Assembly (NCBI RefSeq): GCF_001662075.1
Contig: NZ_LYPL01000002.1
Span: 124,001-188,000 of the forward strand
DNA length: 64,000 nt
From: Rhizobium bangladeshense
GTDB taxonomy: Bacteria; Pseudomonadota; Alphaproteobacteria; Rhizobiales; Rhizobiaceae
Reading direction: 5' to 3'
Shown piece by piece: positions 8,086-15,234 of the stretch. Below the pieces are notes generated by a model. It did not search any database. It saw nothing but the letters and a program-made list of their open reading frames with translations, and was not told where the DNA came from. Numbering within the stretch: the stretch's first letter is position 1; each line of letters starts with the position of its first letter. The position numbers and the translations under genes are program-made.

Positions 8086-8426
8086 TGCGGTGCCGCAGAA
8101 TTTTTCAAAGTCAGGACACACCTGGGCGTAAATCCACAACCAGTCGTTTGGTTGGCAGCGACGGATGAGGCCGGCTGAAGCCTTTGATCATTTCCTTAGT
8201 AGCTACTCATTTCGACGGTTGCTGACCGCATCAACGCGTATTGTTATGCAAACATTCGGCGATGTTATGTTTGACAAATCCAGAGCCCTTAGCGACAGTC
8301 AGCGCGCTTCCTTCACAACTTGCTCGCTCAAATTAAGGAGCGCGCCTCCGGAGAAATTGGTGCAATATCAGGCCATTTCATCGGAGCCGTCGCAAAAAAT
8401 GAAAGACCCATAGGAAGGTTCAGGCC
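8086..8426. other. 341-base interval, no gene recognised
   Basis: The open frames here lack good ribosome binding sites and any recognisable motif. Base composition is more AT-rich than the phage genes, like the methyltransferase cargo. Similarity to the endolysin of copy C stops at its left edge, so it contains one recombination joint. Confidence 0.4.
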
Positions 8427-8576
8427 ATGCGGAATCAGAGCAAAAAGTTTAGTCTAAAACCTATTAACCCGGACACCTTCGACGTCGCGAACCGTCTCGA
8501 ATGCGATGGTGACAAAGCGCGGTTCGAGAAGAAGATGGTCAAATCCGCATCGAGGAAGAAGGGGTGCTCGGCGTGA
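8427..8576 (+). CDS. 49-residue small protein coupled to methyltransferase 2
   Basis: A short frame starting at ATG 8427 with a strong AGGAAGG eight bases upstream, ending in TGA 8574-8576. It reads MRNQSKKFSLKPINPDTF, then DVANRLECDGDKARFEKKM and a lysine-rich end (ASRKKGCSA). The stop overlaps a GTG at 8573 (GTGA), the probable start of the next gene, so the two are likely coupled. The composition (acidic-basic, one short helix) looks like a genuine small protein, possibly a partner of the methyltransferase. No family is recognised. Confidence 0.55.
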   Translation: MRNQSKKFSLKPINPDTFDVANRLECDGDKARFEKKMVKSASRKKGCSA

Positions 8577-9379
8577 CTCTGCGATCGGTTTTGAAGGCGC
8601 TAACCCCGCCCATAGTGTGGAGTACCGTTCGGAAGCTCAGGGGTTGGCATAACCCAGCGGAGCCGATACAACCGGGTTCAATGTTCAGCGGAGATTATAC
8701 TTCTTTCGAGGAAGCAGCCCGCAATGCCGTTGGGTACGACGACCCGAACGCGGGCGCCGCAGCCGCCACGCGGCTTGCGGCCATGATTACTGGAACAAAT
8801 CCAGTGGAAATCGACGGGCGGTTCCAGCAAGTGCATTCAGCCCTTTGCATCGTACGCGAAAGAATCCAAAAACAGCGGATTTCCGTTCTGGATTTTGGCG
8901 GCGGCAATGGCAATTATTATTTCCGTCTCAAGGATTATTTTCCCGAAGACTGCTTGGACTGGACCGTCGTCGAGACACAAAACATGGTGCAAGCCTGCGC
9001 TCCAATTGGATCGGATCACGTTACGTATCTCACGGATATCCCGGACGGTCGGCAATATGATGTCGCATTGGTGAGCGGGACATTACAATACCTGCCCGAC
9101 GCCTATGGTCGGCTTGACCGCATAATGTCTGCTGCCAAATGGATGATCTTGACCAGATTGCCCGTGCGGGAGGCTCTTGACGACAAATTTATGGTGCAAA
9201 CGGTGCCTTCCCACATTCACAACGGCTCGATGCCGATTCAGATGTTCAGCGATGCGAAAATAAGGACTGCCATCAAGACGCGTGGCAGGGTAGAGCAGAC
9301 CTGGCTGGTCGCACTGGATGAGGGCTCCCTTGCACCAGTTGAGGCTAAACCTGTCGGGTTCTTGATCCAAATTCACTAA
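8573..9379 (+). CDS. TIGR04325-type methyltransferase (prophage cargo, copy 2)
   Basis: A 268-residue protein; GTG 8573 is preferred because it overlaps the stop of the 49-residue gene, while GTG 8564 is an alternative. SAM-binding motif VLDFGGGNGNYY, then WTVVETQNMV and DVALVSGTLQYLPDA, correspond one to one with copy 1 (FVDFGGSAG, FAVVETKAM, YSSGTLQYL). The N-terminus LRSVLKALTPPIVW is also typical of the family. The two paralogues are too different to be a recent duplication, so they were probably acquired separately. Likely role: methylation of a surface polysaccharide or its precursor during lysogeny (inference). Confidence 0.75.
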   Translation: MTLRSVLKALTPPIVWSTVRKLRGWHNPAEPIQPGSMFSGDYTSFEEAARNAVGYDDPNAGAAAATRLAAMITGTNPVEIDGRFQQVHSALCIVRERIQKQRISVLDFGGGNGNYYFRLKDYFPEDCLDWTVVETQNMVQACAPIGSDHVTYLTDIPDGRQYDVALVSGTLQYLPDAYGRLDRIMSAAKWMILTRLPVREALDDKFMVQTVPSHIHNGSMPIQMFSDAKIRTAIKTRGRVEQTWLVALDEGSLAPVEAKPVGFLIQIH

Positions 9380-9845
9380 GCTGGCTGGTTGACAAACATA
9401 GTATCTCCTCACGGGTTAGTTTGAGTCTTGTGTCTTCGCGCACGGATAACAATGGCGATTGCCGGACTTTCCTACCAATACATCGAGAAACCTATTCCGC
9501 CTGCAGGATCGTGCCCGTCCCGATAGGTCGCCCGAGATCGATCTGACCTGACTATGGGCTCGCTCTGGCGGGCCGTCGTCGTTTCCATCCTATAACCTGA
9601 GCCGCCCCACGTTCGGTGCGAGTAGCCGAAGCGATGCGCGTGGCAACAGGTGCTTGTTACGCGTTGTAGCGATCATTGTGCGCTCTGATATCGAGCGTGT
9701 TTATCGACAAGCGGCCAAAGACTTCTGCCGCTCCTCGCCCACGCGAACGCCGGGCGAATAAAACGGACGTCGGCCGAAGCCTGCACAATGCCTTTTACGC
9801 AGGCTGAACTGGGCGTCCCACGACACCTGCTCAATGGAGACACCC
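9380..9845. other. 466-base interval holding one probable gene remnant
   Basis: No intact gene is visible. The only recognisable coding trace is a short acyltransferase-3-like tail at 9425-9526, listed separately. The remainder, up to the ribosome binding site of holin copy C, is without motif. No terminator matching those at 4975 and 7647 is seen before copy C. Confidence 0.4.
9425..9526 (+). pseudogene. Possible C-terminal remnant of an acyltransferase-3 (OafA-type) gene
   Basis: The frame from 9425 reads about 24 residues, then ends at TAG 9524-9526. It includes MAIAGLSYQYIEKPIPP, which resembles the last transmembrane helix and the LSY..IEKPI end of acyltransferase-3 / OafA proteins that O-acetylate lipopolysaccharide. 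An in-frame TGA lies at 9422. Upstream the rest of such a gene is missing. It would fit with surface-modifying cargo that was lost by recombination. The match is short, so chance similarity is possible. Confidence 0.4.
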
Positions 9846-10100
9846 ATGCTCGTCCACAATTGGCGTGCAGTGCTCAGGCGCGCCTGGAGCGCCCGCCTCA
9901 CGGCGTTGGCGTTGCTCCTCGTCACTCTCGAACCCGTCACCAATTTCGTCGCCACCGCCGGGGTGTCCCGCGACCTCTACGTCCACCTCGCCATGTCGGC
10001 AGCATCCGGCCTCTTCGCCGCGGCGGCGATCGTCGCCCGCATCGTTGTCCAGCAGACAATCTCAGGAGAAGTGAATGGCAAACCGCCTGCAGAAGGGTAG
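9846..10100 (+). CDS. Holin-type small membrane protein, copy C
   Basis: An 84-residue protein starting at ATG 9846 with GGAG five bases before; an in-frame ATG at 9834 lacks a site. Two hydrophobic segments (LTALALLLVTLEPVTNFVATAGV and AMSAASGLFAAAAIVARIVV) match those of copy B; the second half of the gene is almost identical in DNA to copy B. It overlaps the intact endolysin by 26 bases, followed by the spanins, so this is the working lysis cassette. Role: pore or pinhole formation in the inner membrane at the end of the lytic cycle. Confidence 0.7.
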   Translation: MLVHNWRAVLRRAWSARLTALALLLVTLEPVTNFVATAGVSRDLYVHLAMSAASGLFAAAAIVARIVVQQTISGEVNGKPPAEG

Positions 10101-10539
10101 TGCCGCCGCCGCTATGGCCGTGGCTCTTGTCGGGTGCTTCGAGGGGCTGCGGCAGAATGCCTATCCCGATCCGGCCACAAAGGGGCCACCCTGGACGATC
10201 TGTTATGGCAGCACCAATGGGGTGAGGCCCGGGGATCGCAGGACGGTGGAGCAGTGCAAGGCGCTGCTGGCGCTGGAGCTTCAGACCTATGCGCGCGGTA
10301 TCGAAAGCTGCGTGCGGGTGCCGTTGCCGGATGCGCGCTACGTGGCGCTGACCTCGTTTGCCTACAATGTCGGCGTCAAGGCGGCCTGCGGTTCGAGCGC
10401 GGTCCGGCTGATCAATCAGGGCAGGACCGCCGAGGGCTGCGAGGCGCTCCTCAAATGGAACCGCGCCGCCGGCATCACCTTTCCCGGCCTGACGCGCCGT
10501 CGGCAGAAGGAACGCGCCTTCTGCCTGGAGGGCAACTGA
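10075..10539 (+). CDS. Endolysin, GH24 phage-type lysozyme
   Basis: A 154-residue muramidase that cuts the peptidoglycan glycan chain. The catalytic Glu23 (GCFEGLRQNAY), Asp32 and Thr41 (WTICYGST) follow the E-D-T triad of T4/P21-type lysozymes. The core continues with RTVEQCKALLALEL and FAYNVGVKAACGSS, and it ends in GLTRRRQKERAFC. Residues 9-20 (SAAAAMAVALVG) are a short, weakly hydrophobic segment next to the catalytic Glu, suggesting a signal-arrest-release endolysin that waits in the membrane; this is inference. Start overlaps the holin; stop overlaps the Rz start (TGATG). Confidence 0.88.
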   Translation: MANRLQKGSAAAAMAVALVGCFEGLRQNAYPDPATKGPPWTICYGSTNGVRPGDRRTVEQCKALLALELQTYARGIESCVRVPLPDARYVALTSFAYNVGVKAACGSSAVRLINQGRTAEGCEALLKWNRAAGITFPGLTRRRQKERAFCLEGN

Positions 10540-10901
10540 TGTTCGGCCTTCTCGATACGCTGAAGATGGCCGCCGGCATCGCCGCCGGGCTCGTGCTCTA
10601 TCACCTCTATGCCGTCTCGATCGGCTATCCCTCGGCGGCGCGCCAGGCGCGCGCCGGTTACGTCGTGCTGGCCGAGAAGGCTGCCGCCGAAGCCAGGGCG
10701 GCCGAGATGGAGCGTCAGCGCGACGCGGCGGCCCGCACCAGTGAAGAGCATCGCAAGCGGCTGGAGGCGGCCAGGGCCGCCGAGCAGGCCGCCAGGGACA
10801 CATTGGAAAACGAGATCCGCTCCTATGAACTCGAGCTTTCGGAAAAGAACCGCGCTTGCGCTGTCACTGCTGCTGATCGTCAGTGGCTGCTCCGCCACTG
10901 A
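10539..10901 (+). CDS. Rz-type inner-membrane spanin
   Basis: A 120-residue protein with an N-terminal TM segment (LKMAAGIAAGLVLYHLYAV, about residues 8-26) and a long periplasmic helix rich in Ala/Glu/Arg (AEKAAAEARAAEMERQRDAA, EHRKRLEAARAAEQAARDTL). This is the standard build of the inner-membrane spanin that links to an outer-membrane lipoprotein and fuses the two membranes at lysis. Its ATG shares a base with the endolysin stop. The outer-membrane partner starts inside it at 10825 in another frame. Confidence 0.8.
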   Translation: MFGLLDTLKMAAGIAAGLVLYHLYAVSIGYPSAARQARAGYVVLAEKAAAEARAAEMERQRDAAARTSEEHRKRLEAARAAEQAARDTLENEIRSYELELSEKNRACAVTAADRQWLLRH

Positions 10902-11133
10902 GCGCCTGAACAGGGCGGCGGTTGCCAAGGGGCAGGCTGCGGCCGGCATCGTGCTGCCGTCGCTGCCCGACGATCTCAGAAAACAGGAAGCGCATGCGCC
11001 CGTTGCCGAAGGCGAGCCGCTGATCGCGATCCTCGCCCGCGAGCGCCAGGCGCTCGACCGCGCCAACGCCCGCCAGGGGCGCATGGTGCAATTCTACGAC
11101 GACCTCACCAGCCGATACGGAACACGCCGATGA
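10825..11133 (+). CDS. Rz1-type outer-membrane spanin lipoprotein, overlapping Rz
   Basis: A 102-residue protein in the +1 frame relative to Rz; its first 77 bases lie within Rz. MNSSFRKRTALALSLLLIVSGC is a signal peptide with lipobox (VSGC, Cys22), so it should be lipid-anchored to the outer membrane. It is longer and less proline-rich than classical Rz1, with a helical end (LARERQALDRANARQGRMVQF). The overlapping-frame layout of a lipoprotein inside the Rz end makes the spanin assignment firm. Its stop overlaps the ATG of the next gene. Confidence 0.78.
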   Translation: MNSSFRKRTALALSLLLIVSGCSATERLNRAAVAKGQAAAGIVLPSLPDDLRKQEAHAPVAEGEPLIAILARERQALDRANARQGRMVQFYDDLTSRYGTRR

Positions 11134-12986
11134 TGAATGCCATTTCGCTTGCCCTTGCCAATCCGCTGCTGAGCGGGACGGGCGGCAGTGCCGGAGATCC
11201 CGACCGCTACATGTTCTTTGCCACCCGCAACCGCATGCCGTCGGGCGGCATCGTCACCGCCGCCGCCGGCACGAATTATGTTTGCACAAAGATCGTCGTC
11301 AACACGCCGCAATATAAGACCAGAACCTTCCGCTTTCACCTTTCCGGCTTCGCCTCGACGGAAGGCGGAAACTCGCCTCAGGAGACTGTTGTCACCGGCA
11401 CCATCGGCACGCCGGGCAATTCGGTGGTCGCCGACGCCATGTTCATCCGCGTCGCCGGCATCTTCTATCAATGCACCTTCGCAGGGCTGAACGCGGTGAC
11501 GGTTGCCGACCAGACGAATGGCGCCTGGACGGACGAACTCACCATTGCCGATGTCGCGCCGGAAAGCGAAATCGAAATCTGGCTGTTTTATCACACCGCC
11601 GTCGGCGAGAAGATCTGGCCGGTCTACCGCATCCAGAAGCATCGCGGCGAACGTGTCTGGGGCGCCGGCGATCTCGCCAGCCTGCTTGCCTTCAAGGATA
11701 CGCCGCTCGCCGACAGCACTGCCGCGCTCGATATCAATTATGGCCTGCAGACGCAGCCGCAATATTGGGGCGCCGATTTCATGGTTGCCAAGGGTGATTG
11801 GGACGGCAGGCCGGTTGCCCTCGGTTTCGTCGACAGCATCGGCGAGGCGCGCCAGGAATATTCTGCCGCCGCCGACAGCCGCGGCAATCTCGGCTGGTTT
11901 CGCCGGTGGCTTGACAAGGACGGCGGCGCCGGACGAATTCCGCATTGCCTGATCGGCATGCCGGGTGCCGGATCGGCGCGCGAATACACCGGATCCGGGT
12001 CGTCCATCGCAACCCGGCGAAGGGATATCATCCGCGAAATCAAGGCGTTCAACGGCAACAAGCTGCCGTTCACCGTCATCGCCAACCAGATGGGGCAGAA
12101 CGATACCTCGACATCCTACAGCACCTGGTTCAACACGAATTACAGGGGCTTGGTCGGTCGCATCCGGACGGAGTATGCCGACGTCAGGATCGTGGCCTTC
12201 CCGCCGCTCGGCCGCACGACGATCACGCGCAACGTTACGCTCACATCCGTTGGCACCGTCGCCACGGCGACCATCGCAAGCGGCCTCAACGGTCTTGTGA
12301 CGGGGCAGACCGTCAGTATTTCAAACGCAACGCCGACGGCCTACAACGGGAACTATGTGATCACCGTCACCGGTGCGAACAGCTTTACCTACGAGTTCGC
12401 CGGCGGCACGTCGCCGGCAACCGGATCCATTACGTGCAGCGATCTCGGCTTGCGGGCCGAATATCAGGTCTATGGCGCCAACAACAGCTGGCCCGCGGAC
12501 GGCACGGACGCTTCCGGCAAATGGCGGCTGCACGATGATATCATGGCGCAGACATTGGCCTGCTGCGACGCGGCGATCGACACCTATGGAGCCTGGGTCT
12601 CGCCGTCCAGAGGCGGCGTCTGGCCCGGCATGCTGGAGCTTGCGAGCACCACCGTGACCGTGCAGGCCGGAACGGATGGTATTGCCACCTACAACACGAT
12701 CGTCGTCGCCGATGCCAGCCTCTTCAGACCGGAGCAGACGCTGCACATATATTCGGGTCCGGATGGCGTCGCCCGTCTCAGCACCCAGGTCGTCGGCAGC
12801 ATCGCCGGCAACGTCATCACCTATCAGGGAGCGAGCGCCGCCATCCTGCCGGTCGGCTCGGTGGTGCGGCCGGCGCCGTCGGTCGGAGAGCTCTCGCCGC
12901 TGTCCTTCATTCACCCGCAGCCCATCATGATAGACCGCATCGCGAGCGGGATTCCGCAATCCGAAAAGCTGAAATTCAATTCGTAA
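11130..12986 (+). CDS. Phage tail-associated SGNH-hydrolase-like protein (possible depolymerase/esterase)
   Basis: A 618-residue protein whose ATG 11130 overlaps the spanin stop. After a beta-rich N-terminal region (about 1-225), SGNH hydrolase blocks can be read in order. They are GFVDSIGEA (235-240, block I with the nucleophile Ser236), IGMPGAGS (276-282, Gly block), VIANQMGQND (317-325, block III with Asn324) and WRLHDD (His468). Between blocks III and V about 70 residues (366-437) form an inserted Ig-like or Big-type module (TVSISNATPTAYNGNYVITV). It may deacetylate or de-esterify host polysaccharide. It has no classical pectate-lyase repeats. Function inferred from motif order. Confidence 0.6.
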   Translation: MMNAISLALANPLLSGTGGSAGDPDRYMFFATRNRMPSGGIVTAAAGTNYVCTKIVVNTPQYKTRTFRFHLSGFASTEGGNSPQETVVTGTIGTPGNSVVADAMFIRVAGIFYQCTFAGLNAVTVADQTNGAWTDELTIADVAPESEIEIWLFYHTAVGEKIWPVYRIQKHRGERVWGAGDLASLLAFKDTPLADSTAALDINYGLQTQPQYWGADFMVAKGDWDGRPVALGFVDSIGEARQEYSAAADSRGNLGWFRRWLDKDGGAGRIPHCLIGMPGAGSAREYTGSGSSIATRRRDIIREIKAFNGNKLPFTVIANQMGQNDTSTSYSTWFNTNYRGLVGRIRTEYADVRIVAFPPLGRTTITRNVTLTSVGTVATATIASGLNGLVTGQTVSISNATPTAYNGNYVITVTGANSFTYEFAGGTSPATGSITCSDLGLRAEYQVYGANNSWPADGTDASGKWRLHDDIMAQTLACCDAAIDTYGAWVSPSRGGVWPGMLELASTTVTVQAGTDGIATYNTIVVADASLFRPEQTLHIYSGPDGVARLSTQVVGSIAGNVITYQGASAAILPVGSVVRPAPSVGELSPLSFIHPQPIMIDRIASGIPQSEKLKFNS

Positions 12987-12998
12987 CAGGGTGCCGAT

Positions 12999-13427
12999 AT
13001 GACATCGAATGACGATATCCTGCGCGCTCTCGGGCGCGTGGAGGGAAGGCTGAGCGGCATCGAAGAAAATGTTGCGCTGCTGCGCCAGGAGATGAGCGAC
13101 GAAAAAGCCAATGCTCATGATGGAAGGGCGGTGATCCACAAGCGCCTCGACGAGCAGGCAAGGCAGATCGCCCATCTCGATACGCGGGTGGCGATCAGCG
13201 GCGGCGCCGATCAGCAGATCCGCGCCGAGATCGGGACGCTCAAGGAAACAGTCGAGAAGAACCAGGAGACGGTCGGCCCGGCGCTCGAGGAGTGGAAACG
13301 GATGAAATCGATCGGCTACGGCATCTCGGGGCTGATAGCCTTTGCCGGGCTGGCGACCGGCGGCATCATCGCCTATGCCAGCGACGGGGCGGTGGCGGCG
13401 CTCAGGCATTGGTTGAAGATCAGTTGA
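12999..13427 (+). CDS. Coiled-coil protein with C-terminal TM segment (phage-associated)
   Basis: A 142-residue protein 12 bases after the SGNH gene. Residues 5-110 are charged and helical with heptad-like spacing (ALGRVEGRLSGIEENVALLRQEM, TLKETVEKNQETVGPALEEW). A TM segment follows (IGYGISGLIAFAGLATGGIIAYA, about 106-128). The build resembles haemolysin XhlA-like and DUF1515-type proteins of rhizobial prophages; which of these is unclear. It may be a second lysis helper or a membrane-anchored phage protein. It is the last gene on the right that clearly belongs to the phage. Confidence 0.5.
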   Translation: MTSNDDILRALGRVEGRLSGIEENVALLRQEMSDEKANAHDGRAVIHKRLDEQARQIAHLDTRVAISGGADQQIRAEIGTLKETVEKNQETVGPALEEWKRMKSIGYGISGLIAFAGLATGGIIAYASDGAVAALRHWLKIS

Positions 13428-13562
13428 GGTGAACGCGGCAATCCCGGTGAAGCAATCCCAGCTAACGGCGATATCAGTACGCAAACAGACATTTCCAAAT
13501 TTTAGACGTTGCTAACGAACCAAACCGCCGGGTGTTTGTTTTCCCCTCAGGAGGAAACAGAC

Positions 13563-13748
13563 ATGAAGAGCATGAACAATCGCCAAGTTCGCATTCCCGG
13601 TCCGCGGGAGCATGATGTTGCAGAGCATTGCCGCAAGTTTGGGATTGGGCCGGCGGAGGAGAAGAAGCTGAAGAAGCTGCTCGGGTCTCACGCGCCGTTG
13701 CATGAGATCCAGTCCAATGCGCCGCCACGCCAGCCGAAATGGCGGTGA
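13563..13748 (+). CDS. Small conserved rhizobial-type protein, unknown function
   Basis: A 61-residue protein with an excellent ribosome binding site (AGGAGG, nine bases before ATG 13563). It reads VRIPGPREHDVAEHCRKFGI, then a basic helix (AEEKKLKKLLGSHAPLHEIQ) and a proline-rich end. It vaguely recalls DUF3606-type small proteins, but the match is weak. It stands alone with 135 bases of non-coding DNA before it and probably marks return to the host chromosome. Confidence 0.55.
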   Translation: MKSMNNRQVRIPGPREHDVAEHCRKFGIGPAEEKKLKKLLGSHAPLHEIQSNAPPRQPKWR

Positions 13749-14064
13749 GTGCATGCGGCCGAGCTGTCTGTAATTCCGAAGGCGGAAGCAGAAAAGCCGA
13801 CCTGAATAGATTGTGAGACGCGCTTTTACTCGGAACGCGCGACTGTCGGTAACGGAATATTTCCGCATCGAGAAATAAGTTAGGAAATACTCCGCCGTTC
13901 AAGTATCTCCGCCGGGAACTTCCGGCATGAGCCAGTGTTTTGATCGCAGGGCCGCGTGGCAGGTTTTCGTCTCCTGTACACCCCTGCTACCCCTGCAGGC
14001 GCTGCGCGGCCCACTGACACAGTCATTCCTGGCGGACGGTGGCGTGCGGTCGCCCGCGCGTCGT
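13749..14064. other. 316-base interval, no gene recognised
   Basis: The open frames overlapping here have no ribosome binding site or protein-like composition. No tRNA gene, long palindrome or direct repeat that would mark a phage attachment site is evident by eye. Confidence 0.4.
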
Positions 14065-14265
14065 TTAATGCCGCAGCTCACGCGACAGCATCAGAATGTA
14101 ATCATCGGCAATATCGGCGACCACCATGGCCGCTTCCGCCGGCGGAAAGCCCCAGCCGACAGCCTCGGCGACAATCTTCATCACATGCGCTTCAAGCGCC
14201 TGCCGGCAGTCCGACACAGTTTCGACATGCGGGCATTTGGCACGAAATTCCACGACATTGCTCAT
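14065..14265 (-). CDS. Small protein of unknown function
   Basis: A 66-residue protein on the minus strand; ATG at 14265 has AGGAGGGT a few bases upstream, which decides the start over the longer frame reaching 14361. The sequence VEFRAKCPHVETVSDCRQALEAH is followed by an amphipathic helix (EAAMVVADIADDYILMLSRELRH). Two cysteines lie near the N-terminus. No signal peptide or TM. No family recognised; it is likely a real cytoplasmic small protein given the site and composition. Confidence 0.55.
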   Translation of the reverse strand: MSNVVEFRAKCPHVETVSDCRQALEAHVMKIVAEAVGWGFPPAEAAMVVADIADDYILMLSRELRH

Positions 14266-14697
14266 GGCATACCCTCCGTTTGAAATGTTACGCCCTTGAT
14301 GCATGAAGCCGATCTTTCCTGGGAAAGGCGGGCTACGGGTCCGGTAAGCGATCCCGGACAATTAGTAATCATGAAAATACGATGGCATAGGGCGGCACGC
14401 ATTCAAGCTGATGCTGATATTAAGGTAAGCCGGTAGGGTTAATTCGTCCGGCGGCAGCCGGTCAGCGTCTGCCCGCCTGTCAGGCAATGGCGCAACCTGT
14501 TGTTTCCCTGTCGCTTTCCGGCACGAAAAACCACCGGTGTCGCCGGACTTTCGCCGGAAATATCGGAATTTACCATGCGCGGCGGCAGGAATGGCCCCGA
14601 GCCCGCAGCCTTGTGCCGGCGCGGGACGGGGACAAGGAAAAGCCCGTCTTCACGGGCTTTCCCTCTCCAATTTCGGATGTCGCAACACGCGGCCCTC
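14266..14697. other. 432-base interval without a gene
   Basis: No supported reading frame. The right part (14640-14700) leads into a decayed protease remnant. Nothing resembling a promoter, RNA gene or mobile element end is obvious. Confidence 0.4.
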
Positions 14698-14962
14698 TCA
14701 GGCCGCGGCAAATGGCACGGCGACGAAAGGCTTGTTGCCATCGCGCTCGACGAGCAGCAGCACCAATTTGCGGCCGGCCTGACGGCTTCGGCGATCGCGG
14801 CCTTGGCCTCGCGGGCATTGTGCACCGGCCGGTCGTTGACCGAGACGATGACGTCGCCCGACTGGATGCCGGCGGCGGGCCGACTTGTCCGGCTTGACGC
14901 TGGCGACCACGGCGCCGCTGACCGAGCGCGGCAGGTCGAGCTGCTGGCGCACATCGGGCGTC
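14698..14962 (-). pseudogene. Frameshifted remnant of a DegP/HtrA-type protease C-terminal PDZ domain
   Basis: Read on the minus strand in three successive frames, the segment gives one coherent PDZ domain. It runs QQLDLPRSVSGAVVASVKPDK, then AAGIQSGDVIVSVNDRPVHN with AREAKAAIAEAV, then RQAGRKLVLLLVERDGNKPF ending VAVPFAAA and stop. This is the last PDZ domain of a DegP-like periplasmic serine protease. Frame changes lie near 14875 and near 14780. The protease domain and first PDZ are missing upstream (14963-15234). It is a decayed 3' fragment of a host gene. Confidence 0.75.
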
Positions 14963-15234
14963 GGTCGGCAAGGCCGATGCATCGGCAAATGCCGGCTGGT
15001 TTCTCTCCGGCATCATCGCTCCGCGCTGATTTCCATCGAAAATAGACGGGCTTATTGCCGGCGGTCGGTGATCCGCCCGCCGCCTGCGCCCGTAATTGCC
15101 GGCAGACGATCCCGCCGCCTGCCCGGAACATGTCGCGACCATAAGATGTTAGTGGACTCTAAATTATTTCTTCTGCAGAAGGTAGAGAAGGAGAATCGGC
15201 AGCGTTCGAGTTCCGCAGCGGCAGACGGGGGGCG

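Noticed and set aside
8165..8413. 82-codon frame between the broken endolysin and the small ORF
   Set aside because: No ribosome binding site, no motif, composition like non-coding DNA.
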